This document shows positions 44,992 to 53,816 of a stretch of DNA of 64,000 nt, piece after piece (the first letter of the stretch is position 1; every line of letters begins with the position of its first letter). Both the position numbers and the translations under genes were made by a program. The notes under the pieces are model-generated. The model had not been told where the DNA came from and did not search any database. It saw nothing but the letters and a program-made list of their open reading frames with translations. Source of the DNA: Roseovarius arcticus (GTDB lineage: Bacteria > Pseudomonadota > Alphaproteobacteria > Rhodobacterales > Rhodobacteraceae); contig NZ_SZZN01000001.1 of NCBI RefSeq assembly GCF_006125015.1, positions 2,604,001-2,668,000 on the forward strand, read 5' to 3'.

Positions 44992-46367
44992 TCAAAGCTG
45001 GCAGCGCACTTCGAATTGCCCTTGCGCTTTTGTGTTTGGCTGCGGTCCTTTTGGGAGGCACCGTCATTTGGAAACTCAGCGACCGTGTATACCAAATCAG
45101 AACCGCTGAACAAAGTGACCCGTTATGGATCGCGTCAAAGCTACAATTCGAGCTTCTAAATTTTAACGCTGAACTAGCAGAATATGCCATCGGCGCACGA
45201 TCGGCTGAGGAAGTGGCGACTCGGTTTGATATTCTATGGAGCCGACTCAACGTCATGCAAGAAGGGAAGATGGCCGAGATAATAAGTGAAGCTAATATTG
45301 ACCAGGCTGCACTCGTTGAATTCGAGCGGGTGCTCGAGAAAGTTGATCCTCTGGTTCAATCGCTTCCTGAATCGGATATCTTAGGGCTCGACCGCCAAGT
45401 GGCGGCGAGGGAAATACTTGTAGAAATCGATCCATACAATCTAAAATTCAACCAGCTGTCCTTATCAATGGCACAGGAGCGATCCCGCATTCTATCGGAG
45501 TTTCGGAACGGCCTCCTGTCGCTGTCGAACGCCATTGCTTACTTGGGTATCGTTATTGTGGCGCTCGCAAGCATCGTCGTTATCATACTCATAGCTGACC
45601 TTCGTTTGAGCAGACGAAAGTCGCAACAACTTCAGAAGCTCGTTCTTGAAGTTGAGGCATCATCAAAAATGAAAGACAACTTTATGATTGTTGTCAGCCA
45701 TGAGTTACGCACGCCCCTCACGTCGATTGTTGGAGGGATCAGTCTATTCAAGGCAAAGTTTGGAAAGGGATTGGACGAGGGGGCGACTAAATTGATTGAT
45801 ATCGCTCACCGCAATTCAGAACGACTGCTAAGCCTGGTAAATGATATTCTCGATGCGCAATCTTTGAGCGAAGGAAAGATCAACCTCAAGAAGGAGTGTA
45901 TGAACTTAAATTCAGTAATTGTAGCGACAGCCGAAGAGTGTGAAGTCTATGCTAGTGAACTTGGTGTCAAGTTCTCAGTCGCGCAACCCGGTGCAGAAGT
46001 GATCGTGAGCGCTGATGAGGCCCGTATTTCACAGGTTATAAGTAACCTACTCTCGAATGCGGCTAAATTCAGCCATGCTGGAGGGATCGTGGACATCAGC
46101 GCACGGCAGACTGGCTCTTGGATACGGGTCGAGGTCACTGACTACGGAAAAGGGATGTTGCGAGCAGATCAAGAAAACCTATTCTCTCGTTTTCATCAGA
46201 TTAACCCAGGAACAACGACCGCTCGAAAGAGCAGTGGTCTGGGTTTAAGCATTACCAAGAATATAATTGAGTTACATGGTGGAAAAGTTGGGGTGAACTC
46301 AATCGAAGGCGAAGGCTCAACTTTCTGGTTTACATTGCCTTCTGCCAATGCCCCAAAATCAAAATAA
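44988..46367 (+). CDS. Membrane sensor histidine kinase coupled to the periplasmic protein
   Basis: 459 aa. Membrane helix 1 at about 8-28, a helical periplasmic domain of about 155 residues, helix 2 at about 183-204, then the HisKA box NFMIVVSHELRTPLTS (His 238) and ATPase with NLLSNAAKFS, DYGKGM and SSGLGLSITK. The kinase core resembles that of the orphan kinase at 3289 (shared SHELRTPLTSI). No response regulator follows; the membrane-anchored regulator at 9758 or the hybrid kinase at 38549 could be partners, but nothing in the sequence proves it. Confidence 0.88.
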   Translation: MIKAGSALRIALALLCLAAVLLGGTVIWKLSDRVYQIRTAEQSDPLWIASKLQFELLNFNAELAEYAIGARSAEEVATRFDILWSRLNVMQEGKMAEIISEANIDQAALVEFERVLEKVDPLVQSLPESDILGLDRQVAAREILVEIDPYNLKFNQLSLSMAQERSRILSEFRNGLLSLSNAIAYLGIVIVALASIVVIILIADLRLSRRKSQQLQKLVLEVEASSKMKDNFMIVVSHELRTPLTSIVGGISLFKAKFGKGLDEGATKLIDIAHRNSERLLSLVNDILDAQSLSEGKINLKKECMNLNSVIVATAEECEVYASELGVKFSVAQPGAEVIVSADEARISQVISNLLSNAAKFSHAGGIVDISARQTGSWIRVEVTDYGKGMLRADQENLFSRFHQINPGTTTARKSSGLGLSITKNIIELHGGKVGVNSIEGEGSTFWFTLPSANAPKSK

Positions 46368-46414
46368 GTCTGGCTTCAAAGTGAACACTTTCATTTAGCC
46401 TGAAAAATTTACAG

Positions 46415-46748
46415 CTACGCCATGCGCTCGCAATTTCTAGAAGCATTTCCACTAAACTTCCGGGAGTCGATATCAATTTCTTGATAGTCACCAGGCATAT
46501 TTTTAAGTGTGCTTATTAGTGAATAATCACTCTCATACAAATCTCTGATTTTGGCCTCCGTTTTGCTGGATATTTCGATATCAAACTTTCTACTTTCGTT
46601 TCGATCCAATGGAGACAATACCTCCGGAGTATCGGTAACGTTGTCAATCCAGCGGTATACCCTATTCAAACCTCTTTCGAAAAGAAAGACCTTAATATTA
46701 GCTCCAATAAAATCGATCTGCGGTCTTATGTGATTATCACAGGCGCAC
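46415..46748 (-). pseudogene. Sulfotransferase-like gene, C-terminal fragment cut by an IS3
   Basis: RPQIDFIGANIKVFLFERGL and the end EAKIRDLYESDYSLISTLKN resemble the C-terminus of family 2 (HNK-1/carbohydrate) sulfotransferases. The frame is broken where the IS3 end begins at 46749, so the N-terminal three quarters are missing from this side; on the far side of the IS lies an unrelated integrase fragment. Confidence 0.5.
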
Positions 46749-46787
46749 GGTAATCCCCCCATTTTTAATGGGGTCCAGCCGTAGAAT

Positions 46788-47060
46788 TCAGGCGGCTGTC
46801 TTTAGTTTCATGGCAGGTGTCATGCCGCCGATTCCCATGTTGGGTCGCTCGTTGTTGTAAGTCCAGAGCCATTCAGTTGCTTGGTCCTGTGCCTCCTCGA
46901 TGGTTTCAAAGACGTATTGCCCCAGCCATTCACCGCGAACGGTACGATTGTAGCGTTCGATGTAAGCGTTCTGTTGTGGCTTGCCCGGCTGGATATATTC
47001 CAGCCGAACATTGCGTTTCTCGGCCCATTCCATCAGCTTACCACTGATATATTCTGGGCC
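46788..47060 (-). pseudogene. IS3 OrfB, C-terminal part
   Basis: GPEYISGKLMEWAEKRNVRL, YIQPGKPQQNAYIERYNRTV and the family end. Continues exactly from RVDN at the far side of the IS110: the codons for Asn-Gly-Pro-Glu are split by the insertion. Confidence 0.85.
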
Positions 47061-47090
47061 ATAACACATTCGGAATGACGCTGATTGAGA

Positions 47091-47178
47091 GGCTATGGCC
47101 ACCTGCGCAGCCCTCAAATAGCGCAGCAGGTGGTCATAGCCGGTTCTCAGGTCCCTACAGTGGTTTTGCACAAACCAC
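47091..47178 (+). ncRNA. Structured left end of the IS110 element, candidate bridge RNA region
   Basis: Two hairpins: GGCTATGGCCACCTGC pairing with GCAGGTGGTCATAGCC (47091-47106 with 47126-47141, one mismatch) and GTGGTTT-TGCAC-AAACCAC (47160-47178), directly before the transposase ribosome site. IS110-family elements are known to encode a bridge RNA in a non-coding end; which end is used here is not proved. Confidence 0.4.
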
Positions 47179-47197
47179 ACTGTAAAGGAGACCGACT

Positions 47198-48430
47198 ATG
47201 ACCGAGATTATTGTTGCACAAGATGCACCTGTTTTGGTGGCCATCGACATCGCCAAGGCCCGGCATGAAGTTTTGATCGCTATTCCAGATAAGAAACGGC
47301 GACGCCGCTTAACTGTTTTGAACGAGCTTGCCGACTTCAACCGCCTCATCGACACGTTGAGGGATTATGGATGCCCGGTGCGTGTGGCCTTCGAGGCGAC
47401 CGGCAATTATCACCGCGCCTTGGGTTATCATCTGGCAACAGCTGGCTTTGAGGTGAAGCTGGTGTCATCAGTTGCTTTGGCGCGTACGCGGGAAGCACTC
47501 AACAACAGTTGGGACAAGAATGACCCCAAGAACGCCCAGGTCATCCTGCATATGATGGAGATCGGGAACGAGCAGTTTTATCATGATCCATTGGTGCATG
47601 GCACGAATGACATTCAGGAGCTGTCCAAAACCCACGATATCGTCTCCAAGTCGAAGACCGAACTTTGGCACCGCGTGCTGACACATTACCTGCCGTTGTA
47701 CTTCCCCGAAGCTGACCGCTTTCACCGCAGCTCGCGCAGTGATTGGTTCTTTGCATTCCTTGAGCGCTATCCATCACCACATTTTATCACGGCAATGGGC
47801 AAAGACGCTTTCACCGTTGATGCTTGGGGCGTCATTGGGCGCAAGGTCGCGAAAGAGCGTTTGCTTGCAGATATTTACGAGACAGCCAGGTCTTCAGTGG
47901 GATTGCCGGTTGCCCCAGATTCTGATGCGATCAGTATGTTCCGCTTGGTTCTTGGGGAAGGCCGCAGTCTCATTGCGCAACGTAATCAAATCGAAGATCG
48001 CGCCGTCGCGCTTCTCAAAGATCTGCCTGACTATCAGTTGCTGACATCAATACCTGGGATCGGCCCGATCAACGCCCTGACCATCCTGGCAGAAGCTGGC
48101 GACTTGCGCCGCTTTGGACACCACCGGCAGTTCATGAAGTTCTGCGGTATGGATTTGGCAACCATCCAGTCCGGCACATTCCGTGGCCAAACCAAGTTGT
48201 CAAAATACGGGAATGCCCGCTTGCGCCGCACCCTGTGGATGGCCGGTCAGGTTGCCATTCTGCAGCGGACCAACAGCTTCCGGGATAAGTTCGAGCGCTA
48301 CATCGCCAAGGACCGACAAAACACCCATTTGCGCCGAAAGGCGTATACCGCAATCGCCGCCAAGATGGCCCGTACTGTCCACGGGATTATCAAACATGGC
48401 GAGCCCTATCGCCCCTTCTTTGAGGGGTGA
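47198..48430 (+). CDS. IS110-family transposase (DEDD recombinase)
   Basis: 410 aa, somewhat long for the family. The N-terminal RuvC-like domain starts VLVAIDIAKARHEVLIAI (Asp near 17) with the Glu in AFEATGNYHRALGYHL and the Asp pair in WDKNDPKNAQVI. The C-terminal Tnp20 domain has LLTSIPGIGPINALTILAEA and the Ser-containing TFRGQTKLSKYGNARLRR. Complete, with a ribosome site AGGAGA, so the element may still be mobile. Confidence 0.92.
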   Translation: MTEIIVAQDAPVLVAIDIAKARHEVLIAIPDKKRRRRLTVLNELADFNRLIDTLRDYGCPVRVAFEATGNYHRALGYHLATAGFEVKLVSSVALARTREALNNSWDKNDPKNAQVILHMMEIGNEQFYHDPLVHGTNDIQELSKTHDIVSKSKTELWHRVLTHYLPLYFPEADRFHRSSRSDWFFAFLERYPSPHFITAMGKDAFTVDAWGVIGRKVAKERLLADIYETARSSVGLPVAPDSDAISMFRLVLGEGRSLIAQRNQIEDRAVALLKDLPDYQLLTSIPGIGPINALTILAEAGDLRRFGHHRQFMKFCGMDLATIQSGTFRGQTKLSKYGNARLRRTLWMAGQVAILQRTNSFRDKFERYIAKDRQNTHLRRKAYTAIAAKMARTVHGIIKHGEPYRPFFEG

Positions 48431-48690
48431 TTGATCACAGAAGGACCTTTCTCTGTAAGGGCCGTGGAGGCAGACATCTGACCTCGTAGATAATGTTTAG
48501 GCCTTCTGTGTTAGCGACCCGATGATCTCGTCTTAAGGACGGTGAGAGCCGCAAAAGCGTACTCTGTGTTTGTTATGGGAGAGACTGTCGTTGACCAAAT
48601 CGCCAAACTGAGGCATTTTCTGAACGTGTCGAGGCACCTCGATACGACAATGACCTGATGCCAAATCAGCCAGTTATTCCGCGCATAGGA
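48431..48690 (+). other. Right non-coding end of the IS110 element
   Basis: 260 bases with no gene. It starts with a stem ACAGAAGG...CCTTTCTCTGT just after the stop and has TCGAGGCACCTCGA near 48629. In IS1111-type members the bridge RNA is encoded on this side, so it is the alternative candidate to the left end. Confidence 0.4.
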
Positions 48691-49219
48691 CGTTATCGAC
48701 GCGAATTGTCTGCGGTTGTCCGCGCCATTCAATGATCTGGTTTAAGCTTCTGACAACTCTCTCTGCGGGCAGCGAAAAGTCCACTTCGATGCATAGACCC
48801 TCGCGGTTAAAGTCATCCAGCACGTTTAATGTCCTAATCGAGCGCCCGTCTGCCAGCTGATCCGCCATGAAATCCATGGACCATGTCTCATTGGGCTTAT
48901 CAGGCACCGCCAGGGGCTCCGGCTTGTCCCGCTTCAAGCGTTTCTTCGGCTTGATACGCAGGTTTAGCTCCATTGCGCAGTAGATCCGGTAAACCCGCTT
49001 GTGGTTCCAGCCGTAACCCTGGACGTTGCGCAGATACAGGAAGCACAGGCCGAAGCCCCAGTTGCGCTTGTTTGCTGTCAGACGTTCCAGCCAATCGGCG
49101 ATCTCTTCATTCTCATCGCTCATAACAGGGCTGTATCTGTAGCAGGTCTCGCTGATCTGGAACGCCCGGCACGCCGACGCGATGCTTACGCCGTGTCGTA
49201 CGACCGCATTCATGGCCAT
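48691..49219 (-). pseudogene. IS3 OrfB, N-terminal part
   Basis: Begins with [23 protein letters not shown]_21 region with [20 protein letters not shown], first catalytic Asp in [10 protein letters not shown] and second region [19 protein letters not shown], cut after QTIRVDN by the IS110. Confidence 0.85.
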
Positions 49220-49239
49220 CTCTCGTCGCAGAGACGGCC

Positions 49240-49506
49240 TTAACGCTTTTTTCCAAGGGCTTCCTTCAGCAGATCATTTTGCATGCTCATCTCAGCATAC
49301 ATGCGCTTCAGACGGCGGTTCTCCTCCGCCATATCCTTCATCTCAGACATCAAAGACGCATCCATGCCGCCAAACTTGGCGCGCCACTTATAGAAACTGG
49401 CGCTGCTCATGCCATGCTCACGGCAAAGCTCAGAGACCGGCACACCGCCCTCCGCCTGCTTCAACACGGCCATGATCTGCGCGTCGCTGTATCGTCCGTT
49501 CTTCAT
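49240..49506 (-). CDS. IS3-family OrfA
   Basis: 88 aa from ATG 49506: [23 protein letters not shown] with [13 protein letters not shown], leucine zipper to LKEALGKKR. Intact, but its OrfB is split. Confidence 0.85.
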   Translation of the reverse strand: MKNGRYSDAQIMAVLKQAEGGVPVSELCREHGMSSASFYKWRAKFGGMDASLMSEMKDMAEENRRLKRMYAEMSMQNDLLKEALGKKR

Positions 49507-49574
49507 CGTAAATCTCAGATACCTTGCCGAGAAAATTCTACTTTTGAACACCACTAATTTTAGGTGGGATTACC

Positions 49575-49900
49575 GTTCACTGTCGCGCCCAGGCTGGCGG
49601 AGCTTTCCCGGTAGCGTGCGAAGCCGTCTGGATGGGTACGCATGGCTTCGAGCGAGACGCCAAGCAGAGGGATGGTCCGCCGCGAGCTCTTCGTCTTGAG
49701 CTGCCGCCCATGCGGCGCGAGCGCGATATGCGGCATGTTGGCATCAAGCCGGATCTCCTTGGGCGTCAGCCCGGCAAGTTCACTCGAACGTAGCCCTGTG
49801 TTGATCATGGCAAGCAGGATGGCCCGCGCCTCGTCATTCAGGCCGGTCAGTGCGCCGGGGCGCAGAAGGTGCGTCGATCCACGTGCGCGAGAAGGGTGAT
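49575..49900 (-). pseudogene. Tyrosine integrase fragment next to tRNA-Phe
   Basis: Reads ALTGLNDEARAILLAMINTG, then LRSSELAGLTPKEIRLDANM (catalytic Arg in GLRSSEL) and SSRRTIPLLGVSLEAMR (Lys region replaced by the usual SKRTIPL form), and ends at the IS3 boundary before the His-Arg and Tyr motifs. It was probably the integrase of an island inserted at tRNA-Phe, killed by the IS3. Confidence 0.7.
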
Positions 49901-50488
49901 CTAAGCAGCCTGTTCCGAGACTTCGGCTCTCAGCCGGGGCGACCTCGCAAACTGAGCCTTTCCATTCGAAAAGATCGATGGTCTTAGGCGTCAGAAGAAA
50001 GACACTCCATCAAGACCGGAATTGATCCGTCTGCTCTTGGAAAAACACCTAGTGGACTTAAGGCGGTCGGCATAGCGTTGGATGGCATTCGACGTGCTTG
50101 GCACTGGTCGAAGCAATCTGACCTCGTGACTTCTTGTACGCGCACCAACCCATTCAAAGCTTTTAGGCACCGAGATATGATCCAGTGTCTGGGCGACGTC
50201 ATTTGATGCGCCTAGTGTCAGGATAGACCACTCCACAAGTGGGCATAAAAGAGCGCAACTTATTGCCTTTGGGGGACGCGTTCGAAGCCTTTGCCTTCCA
50301 AGCTGCAGCCTTTGGGTCTGTCGGATGTGGCGACACAGCAAAGTGCGAAGCGTAAAAATTTCCACAAAACTCACTAAATAAGATGAGGGCGAAACTTTTT
50401 GCGTCCCCAGTGCGTCCCCGAAGAAATCGACACCTTTGAAGTCCTGCGGCTAAGATCAGAATATCTGTATGTATTCAACTATTTAAAG
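49901..50488. other. Integrase-to-tRNA interval, no sure gene
   Basis: Holds a 127-aa minus-strand ORF (49991-50374) that I do not recognise, and near the tRNA the direct repeat GCGTCCCC at 50401-50420. Probably the remaining front part of the island's integrase region. Confidence 0.4.
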
Positions 50489-50563
50489 TGGTGCCCAGGG
50501 GCGGAATCGAACCACCGACACGAGGATTTTCAATCCACTGCTCTACCCCTGAGCTACCCGGGC
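50489..50563 (-). tRNA. tRNA-Phe (GAA)
   Basis: Minus strand: acceptor GCCCGGG pairs with the 3' CCTGGGC region, D-arm TAGCTCAGGGGTAGAGC, anticodon loop TTGAAAA (GAA), T-loop GGTTCGATTCC, and an encoded CCA end. Its 3' end faces the integrase fragment, the classic layout of an island attachment site. Confidence 0.95.
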
Positions 50564-50641
50564 ACCGGGAACGCGGCTGCGTTCGGGTGAGGGCGTTCTA
50601 GGCGACGGTTGCAAGGCTGTCCAGAGGGTTCGGCAAAAATA

Positions 50642-50836
50642 TCAATTGGGTTTTGTGCGCTCTGCCTCGGCAACTCGGGCGGCGGCGTCGAGAGCGGCCT
50701 CGATATCTTCGGGATCGGTTGACGGGATGGCGTATCCGCCGCCCAGCCAACGACCCAGATCGACGTCGGCGCAGCGCTTGGAACAGAAGGGCCGGTGCGC
50801 CGCCTCGGTGGGCTTGTTGCAGATCGGGCAGCTCAT
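50642..50836 (-). CDS. yacG: YacG zinc-binding protein (DNA gyrase inhibitor)
   Basis: 64 aa. The four-cysteine zinc motif CPICNKP and FCSKRCADVDLGRWL is intact. YacG binds zinc and inhibits DNA gyrase. The ATG overlaps the stop of the RNase G-like gene (ATGA); the order infA-maf-rng-yacG is common in Alphaproteobacteria. Confidence 0.93.
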   Translation of the reverse strand: MSCPICNKPTEAAHRPFCSKRCADVDLGRWLGGGYAIPSTDPEDIEAALDAAARVAEAERTKPN

Positions 50837-51849
50837 TGCGGCACCTCCAACGGCGCACGGTCGCGCTTGCGTTGTAGCTCGTAGTGGCCCAGCGGCGTCC
50901 AGCCAACCAGCGCCGTTTCACCCGGATCGGCGCGGAAGGCGGCCCTCAACGCATCCTCGAACTGTCGGCGGTCCTTCTTTGCCATGGGGGCCAGATCCAG
51001 CGTGATCTGCCCGCCCAAACCGCGCAGGCGCAGCTGACGTGGCAGCTCGCGCGCGGCGGCCAGATTAGCCTTGTGGCCTGCCGCCGGGCTGGTGTCGCCT
51101 CCGGTATTGACATCGACAGCTATCAGCGCGCGGGTCGGCTCCACATACATCGACGCTCCACCACTGAGCGCGACATGCGCGGCGCCCAGCAGCGCAATCT
51201 GGTCCAGCACGCCCTCGGCCTCAAAGCCGCCAGGATCGGTCACAACATCCGCAGGTTCGGTCCACTCGCGCCACGCCAGCTGGTGGGGGCCATCGCCTTC
51301 GGTCAGTGCCTCGGCGTCGCCTGCGATATCGGCCATGACGGCGGCGGCCAGATCGGCCATAGCGCGAATATCCTCGGCGATGGCAGCATCATCGCCATCC
51401 GCACAAGAGGAGCGCAGGATGAGGCCTGCATCCCCGTCCATCTCGCTCTTGGCGATCTGCATCAGGACGTCGCGGCGGTCATCGTCCCGGATCGCGCGGC
51501 TGATGTTCAGGCCCGGCGCGCCCGGCGTGACAATGGCATAGCGCGACTTGAACAGCAGCTTTTGCGTAACGGGTAGCGCCTTGCCCGGTTCGGCCTGTCC
51601 GGTGATCTGCACCAGAAGTGCCTGTCCCGGCGCCAGGCCGCGCACCTGACGCAGAAAAGCCGGCCCATCGGGCGTGCGCAGGAACATGCCGCCCTGCCCC
51701 TTGACGGGCCTGTCGGCAATGGCGCGGTAGATCGTACCGACGCGGGGGCCGCCGCCGTCGATTAGTACATCCTCCAGCCGCCCGGCCACAAGGCGCGCGG
51801 CGGCCTCAAGGCCATTTAGGTGGTCCAGAACGATCGTTTCGCGGCTCAT
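50833..51849 (-). CDS. rng: Ribonuclease E/G family protein (short RNase G type)
   Basis: 338 aa from ATG 51849 ([17 protein letters not shown]); the longer open frame upstream is a shadow of maf. Carries the catalytic region with [17 protein letters not shown] and the end [12 protein letters not shown]. Shorter than E. coli RNase G and without the N-terminal S1 portion usual there and without the zinc-link Cys pair, as is often seen in Rhodobacteraceae. It processes rRNA and mRNA 5' ends. Confidence 0.85.
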   Translation of the reverse strand: MSRETIVLDHLNGLEAAARLVAGRLEDVLIDGGGPRVGTIYRAIADRPVKGQGGMFLRTPDGPAFLRQVRGLAPGQALLVQITGQAEPGKALPVTQKLLFKSRYAIVTPGAPGLNISRAIRDDDRRDVLMQIAKSEMDGDAGLILRSSCADGDDAAIAEDIRAMADLAAAVMADIAGDAEALTEGDGPHQLAWREWTEPADVVTDPGGFEAEGVLDQIALLGAAHVALSGGASMYVEPTRALIAVDVNTGGDTSPAAGHKANLAAARELPRQLRLRGLGGQITLDLAPMAKKDRRQFEDALRAAFRADPGETALVGWTPLGHYELQRKRDRAPLEVPQ

Positions 51850-52439
51850 GCCTGCGCCCTCCAGCCTGCAGCTTGCAGCAGCGCTGCGGTCTCTGCCAAG
51901 GGCAGACCGACGACAGCGGTGAACGAGCCTGAAATCCACGGTATCAGCGCCCCGGCGGGGCCTTGGATGCCGTATCCACCTGCTTTGCCTTGCCAGTCGC
52001 CCGTGGCGAGGTATGCGGCAATCTCGGCGTCCGAAAGGCGCTTCATCCGTACCTTGGTCAGCACGTCGCGCTGCCAAGTGCGTGCGCCGCGCCGAACGGC
52101 GACCGCAGTGATCACGCTGTGGCGGCGGCCAGACATGGCGCGCAGAAATGTGTCTGCCTCAGCGACATCATCGGGTTTACCCATGATACGGCGGCCCAGC
52201 GCGACTGTTGTATCGGCCGACAGCACGATATCATCGTCGCCCGCATCCACAGCCTGCGCCTTTTCCAGAGCCATGCGGATGCAATAGGGGCGCGGTAACT
52301 CCGCCTTGCCGGGCGCCTCGTCAATGTCGGGCGGGCGAATGTCGTCCGGTGTCACGCCAATCTGCGACAACAGGTCCAGACGGCGCGGACTGCCAGAGCC
52401 GAGGATGAGCTTTGGGTGCAGATCAGAGGAGAGCGTCAT
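51846..52439 (-). CDS. maf: Maf-like nucleoside triphosphate pyrophosphatase
   Basis: 197 aa from ATG 52439 ([20 protein letters not shown]). The [11 protein letters not shown] phosphate loop, DIDEAPGK and LSADTTV motifs are standard. It hydrolyses non-canonical NTPs. Overlaps rng by four bases. Confidence 0.93.
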   Translation of the reverse strand: MTLSSDLHPKLILGSGSPRRLDLLSQIGVTPDDIRPPDIDEAPGKAELPRPYCIRMALEKAQAVDAGDDDIVLSADTTVALGRRIMGKPDDVAEADTFLRAMSGRRHSVITAVAVRRGARTWQRDVLTKVRMKRLSDAEIAAYLATGDWQGKAGGYGIQGPAGALIPWISGSFTAVVGLPLAETAALLQAAGWRAQA

Positions 52440-52525
52440 TGTGGCACCCAGTTTGCAGGCGGTGTGCGGACGCATTTCGCCTGCGGCAAAACGCTTGCCC
52501 GCACTGCGCGAAACTTTGTTTTGCG

Positions 52526-52744
52526 CTATTTAAATCTGTAATTGATCCGACCCTTGGTCAGATCGTAGGGGGTCATCTCGACCTGTACCTTGTCGCCAGC
52601 CAGAACACGGATGCGGTTCTTGCGCATCTTGCCTGCCGTGTGTGCGATGATCTCATGGCCGTTTTCCAGCTCGACCCTGAACGTCGCATTCGGCAGGAGT
52701 TCCCTAACGACACCGGGAAATTCGAGCAGTTCTTCCTTAGCCAT
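52526..52744 (-). CDS. infA: Translation initiation factor IF-1
   Basis: 72 aa, exact family length: [20 protein letters not shown] start, OB-fold with [20 protein letters not shown], and end [12 protein letters not shown]. Confidence 0.98.
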   Translation of the reverse strand: MAKEELLEFPGVVRELLPNATFRVELENGHEIIAHTAGKMRKNRIRVLAGDKVQVEMTPYDLTKGRINYRFK

Positions 52745-52840
52745 GTGGTCTCCTAAAGCGGTAAGTTCCGCACGGGCGGCGGAACAGCGCCTTAGATGGC
52801 CCTATTCCCCGGCTATTTCAAGGGCTATTAACGCCGCACT

Positions 52841-53725
52841 TTAACGCAAGGTCACCGTGGGCGGCGCGTCATCGCGTCCGCTCTGATCGGACCAATGGGC
52901 GTGGTTCAGCACACCGCCATCGGCGCGCACATGCGCCACGCGGGACAAGTCGACCTCGCCAATGGTCCAGCCGGGTTGGTTCAGCACGCCTTCGGCAATC
53001 ACGCCGGTCGAGGGAAATCCAATATCTGGCGGGCCGAATATGCCACCCATCCCGACATTCATGTCAACTGCGGGCGACCATGGCGCCGCGCCCACGAGGG
53101 AGGACATCACACTGACGCATTGCGCCTCTAGCGCGCGGGCCATGGCGCCGATTCGCACGCGGCTGTAGCCGGCCAGCGCCTCGGTGCAGGACGGGACCAG
53201 CAGCAGTTCGGCGTCTGAGACGGCGCGCGCCAAGAGCGGAAATTCGCTGTCATAGCAGATGAGGATCGCGATCTTTCCCAGCGCGGTGTCAAACACCTTA
53301 AGCTTGCCGCCCGGCGCCACGTCCCAAGGCGTACGTTCAAACCGGGTCATAATTTGCTTGTCTTGCACGCCGCGCCCGCCGCCCGGTGCGAAAAGCCGCG
53401 CGCGATTTACCGGCCGCGGGCCGATAGCGTCGTCAAAGACGGGTGCCGACGCGGCGAGGATATGCACCCCGTACCGCGCCGCCAGATCTGCGTGTAAATC
53501 ATCGGCATCTACCATCAGGTCCGAGGTGGCGCGAAGGCACTCTTCGAGGTCGCCCGCTACGGCAGGCCCGGCAAGCATCGACAACTCAAGCGCGCCGTAT
53601 TCGGGGAAAACCAGCAACTCGGCCCCCTGCCCCGCGGCGTCCGCGACCCATTCTGTCAGTTTGGCATTATAGGCTGCCCAGTCGGGCAGCGGGTCCAGCG
53701 GGTATGCGGCGGTTGCTATTTTCAT
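52841..53725 (-). CDS. Carbon-nitrogen hydrolase (nitrilase superfamily)
   Basis: 294 aa. The Glu-Lys-Cys triad is visible: Glu 42 (VFPEYGALE), Lys 123 (VQDKQIMTRFE) and Cys 157 (LICYDSEFPLL). Cytosolic amidase of unknown substrate; the branch that takes amides or omega-amides is possible. Lies between infA and the ABC exporter, with its own promoter likely. Confidence 0.9.
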   Translation of the reverse strand: MKIATAAYPLDPLPDWAAYNAKLTEWVADAAGQGAELLVFPEYGALELSMLAGPAVAGDLEECLRATSDLMVDADDLHADLAARYGVHILAASAPVFDDAIGPRPVNRARLFAPGGGRGVQDKQIMTRFERTPWDVAPGGKLKVFDTALGKIAILICYDSEFPLLARAVSDAELLLVPSCTEALAGYSRVRIGAMARALEAQCVSVMSSLVGAAPWSPAVDMNVGMGGIFGPPDIGFPSTGVIAEGVLNQPGWTIGEVDLSRVAHVRADGGVLNHAHWSDQSGRDDAPPTVTLR

Positions 53726-53816
53726 GGCGGCGACAATACCAGTGCCGCATTCGCCGTCTAGCCCTCACTTTTCATCCGCGCAAAAATACTCGATGTTTCC
53801 GGGGCCAAGCCCCGGC

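Larger units (their letters stand above)
47061..48690 (+). mobile_element. IS110-family element with structured non-coding ends
   Basis: About 1630 bases. Left end 137 bases, right end 260 bases around one transposase gene. No terminal inverted repeats or clear target duplication; the insertion is into the GGCC|GTTATC of the IS3 orfB. This is the usual IS110 behaviour. Confidence 0.85.
46749..49574 (-). mobile_element. IS3-family element interrupted by an IS110
   Basis: Ends: GGTAATCCCCCCAT at 46749 and the inverse GGTAATCCCACCT finishing at 49574. OrfA at 49240-49506, OrfB split into 48691-49219 and 46788-47060. The IS110 element occupies 47061-48690. Confidence 0.8.
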
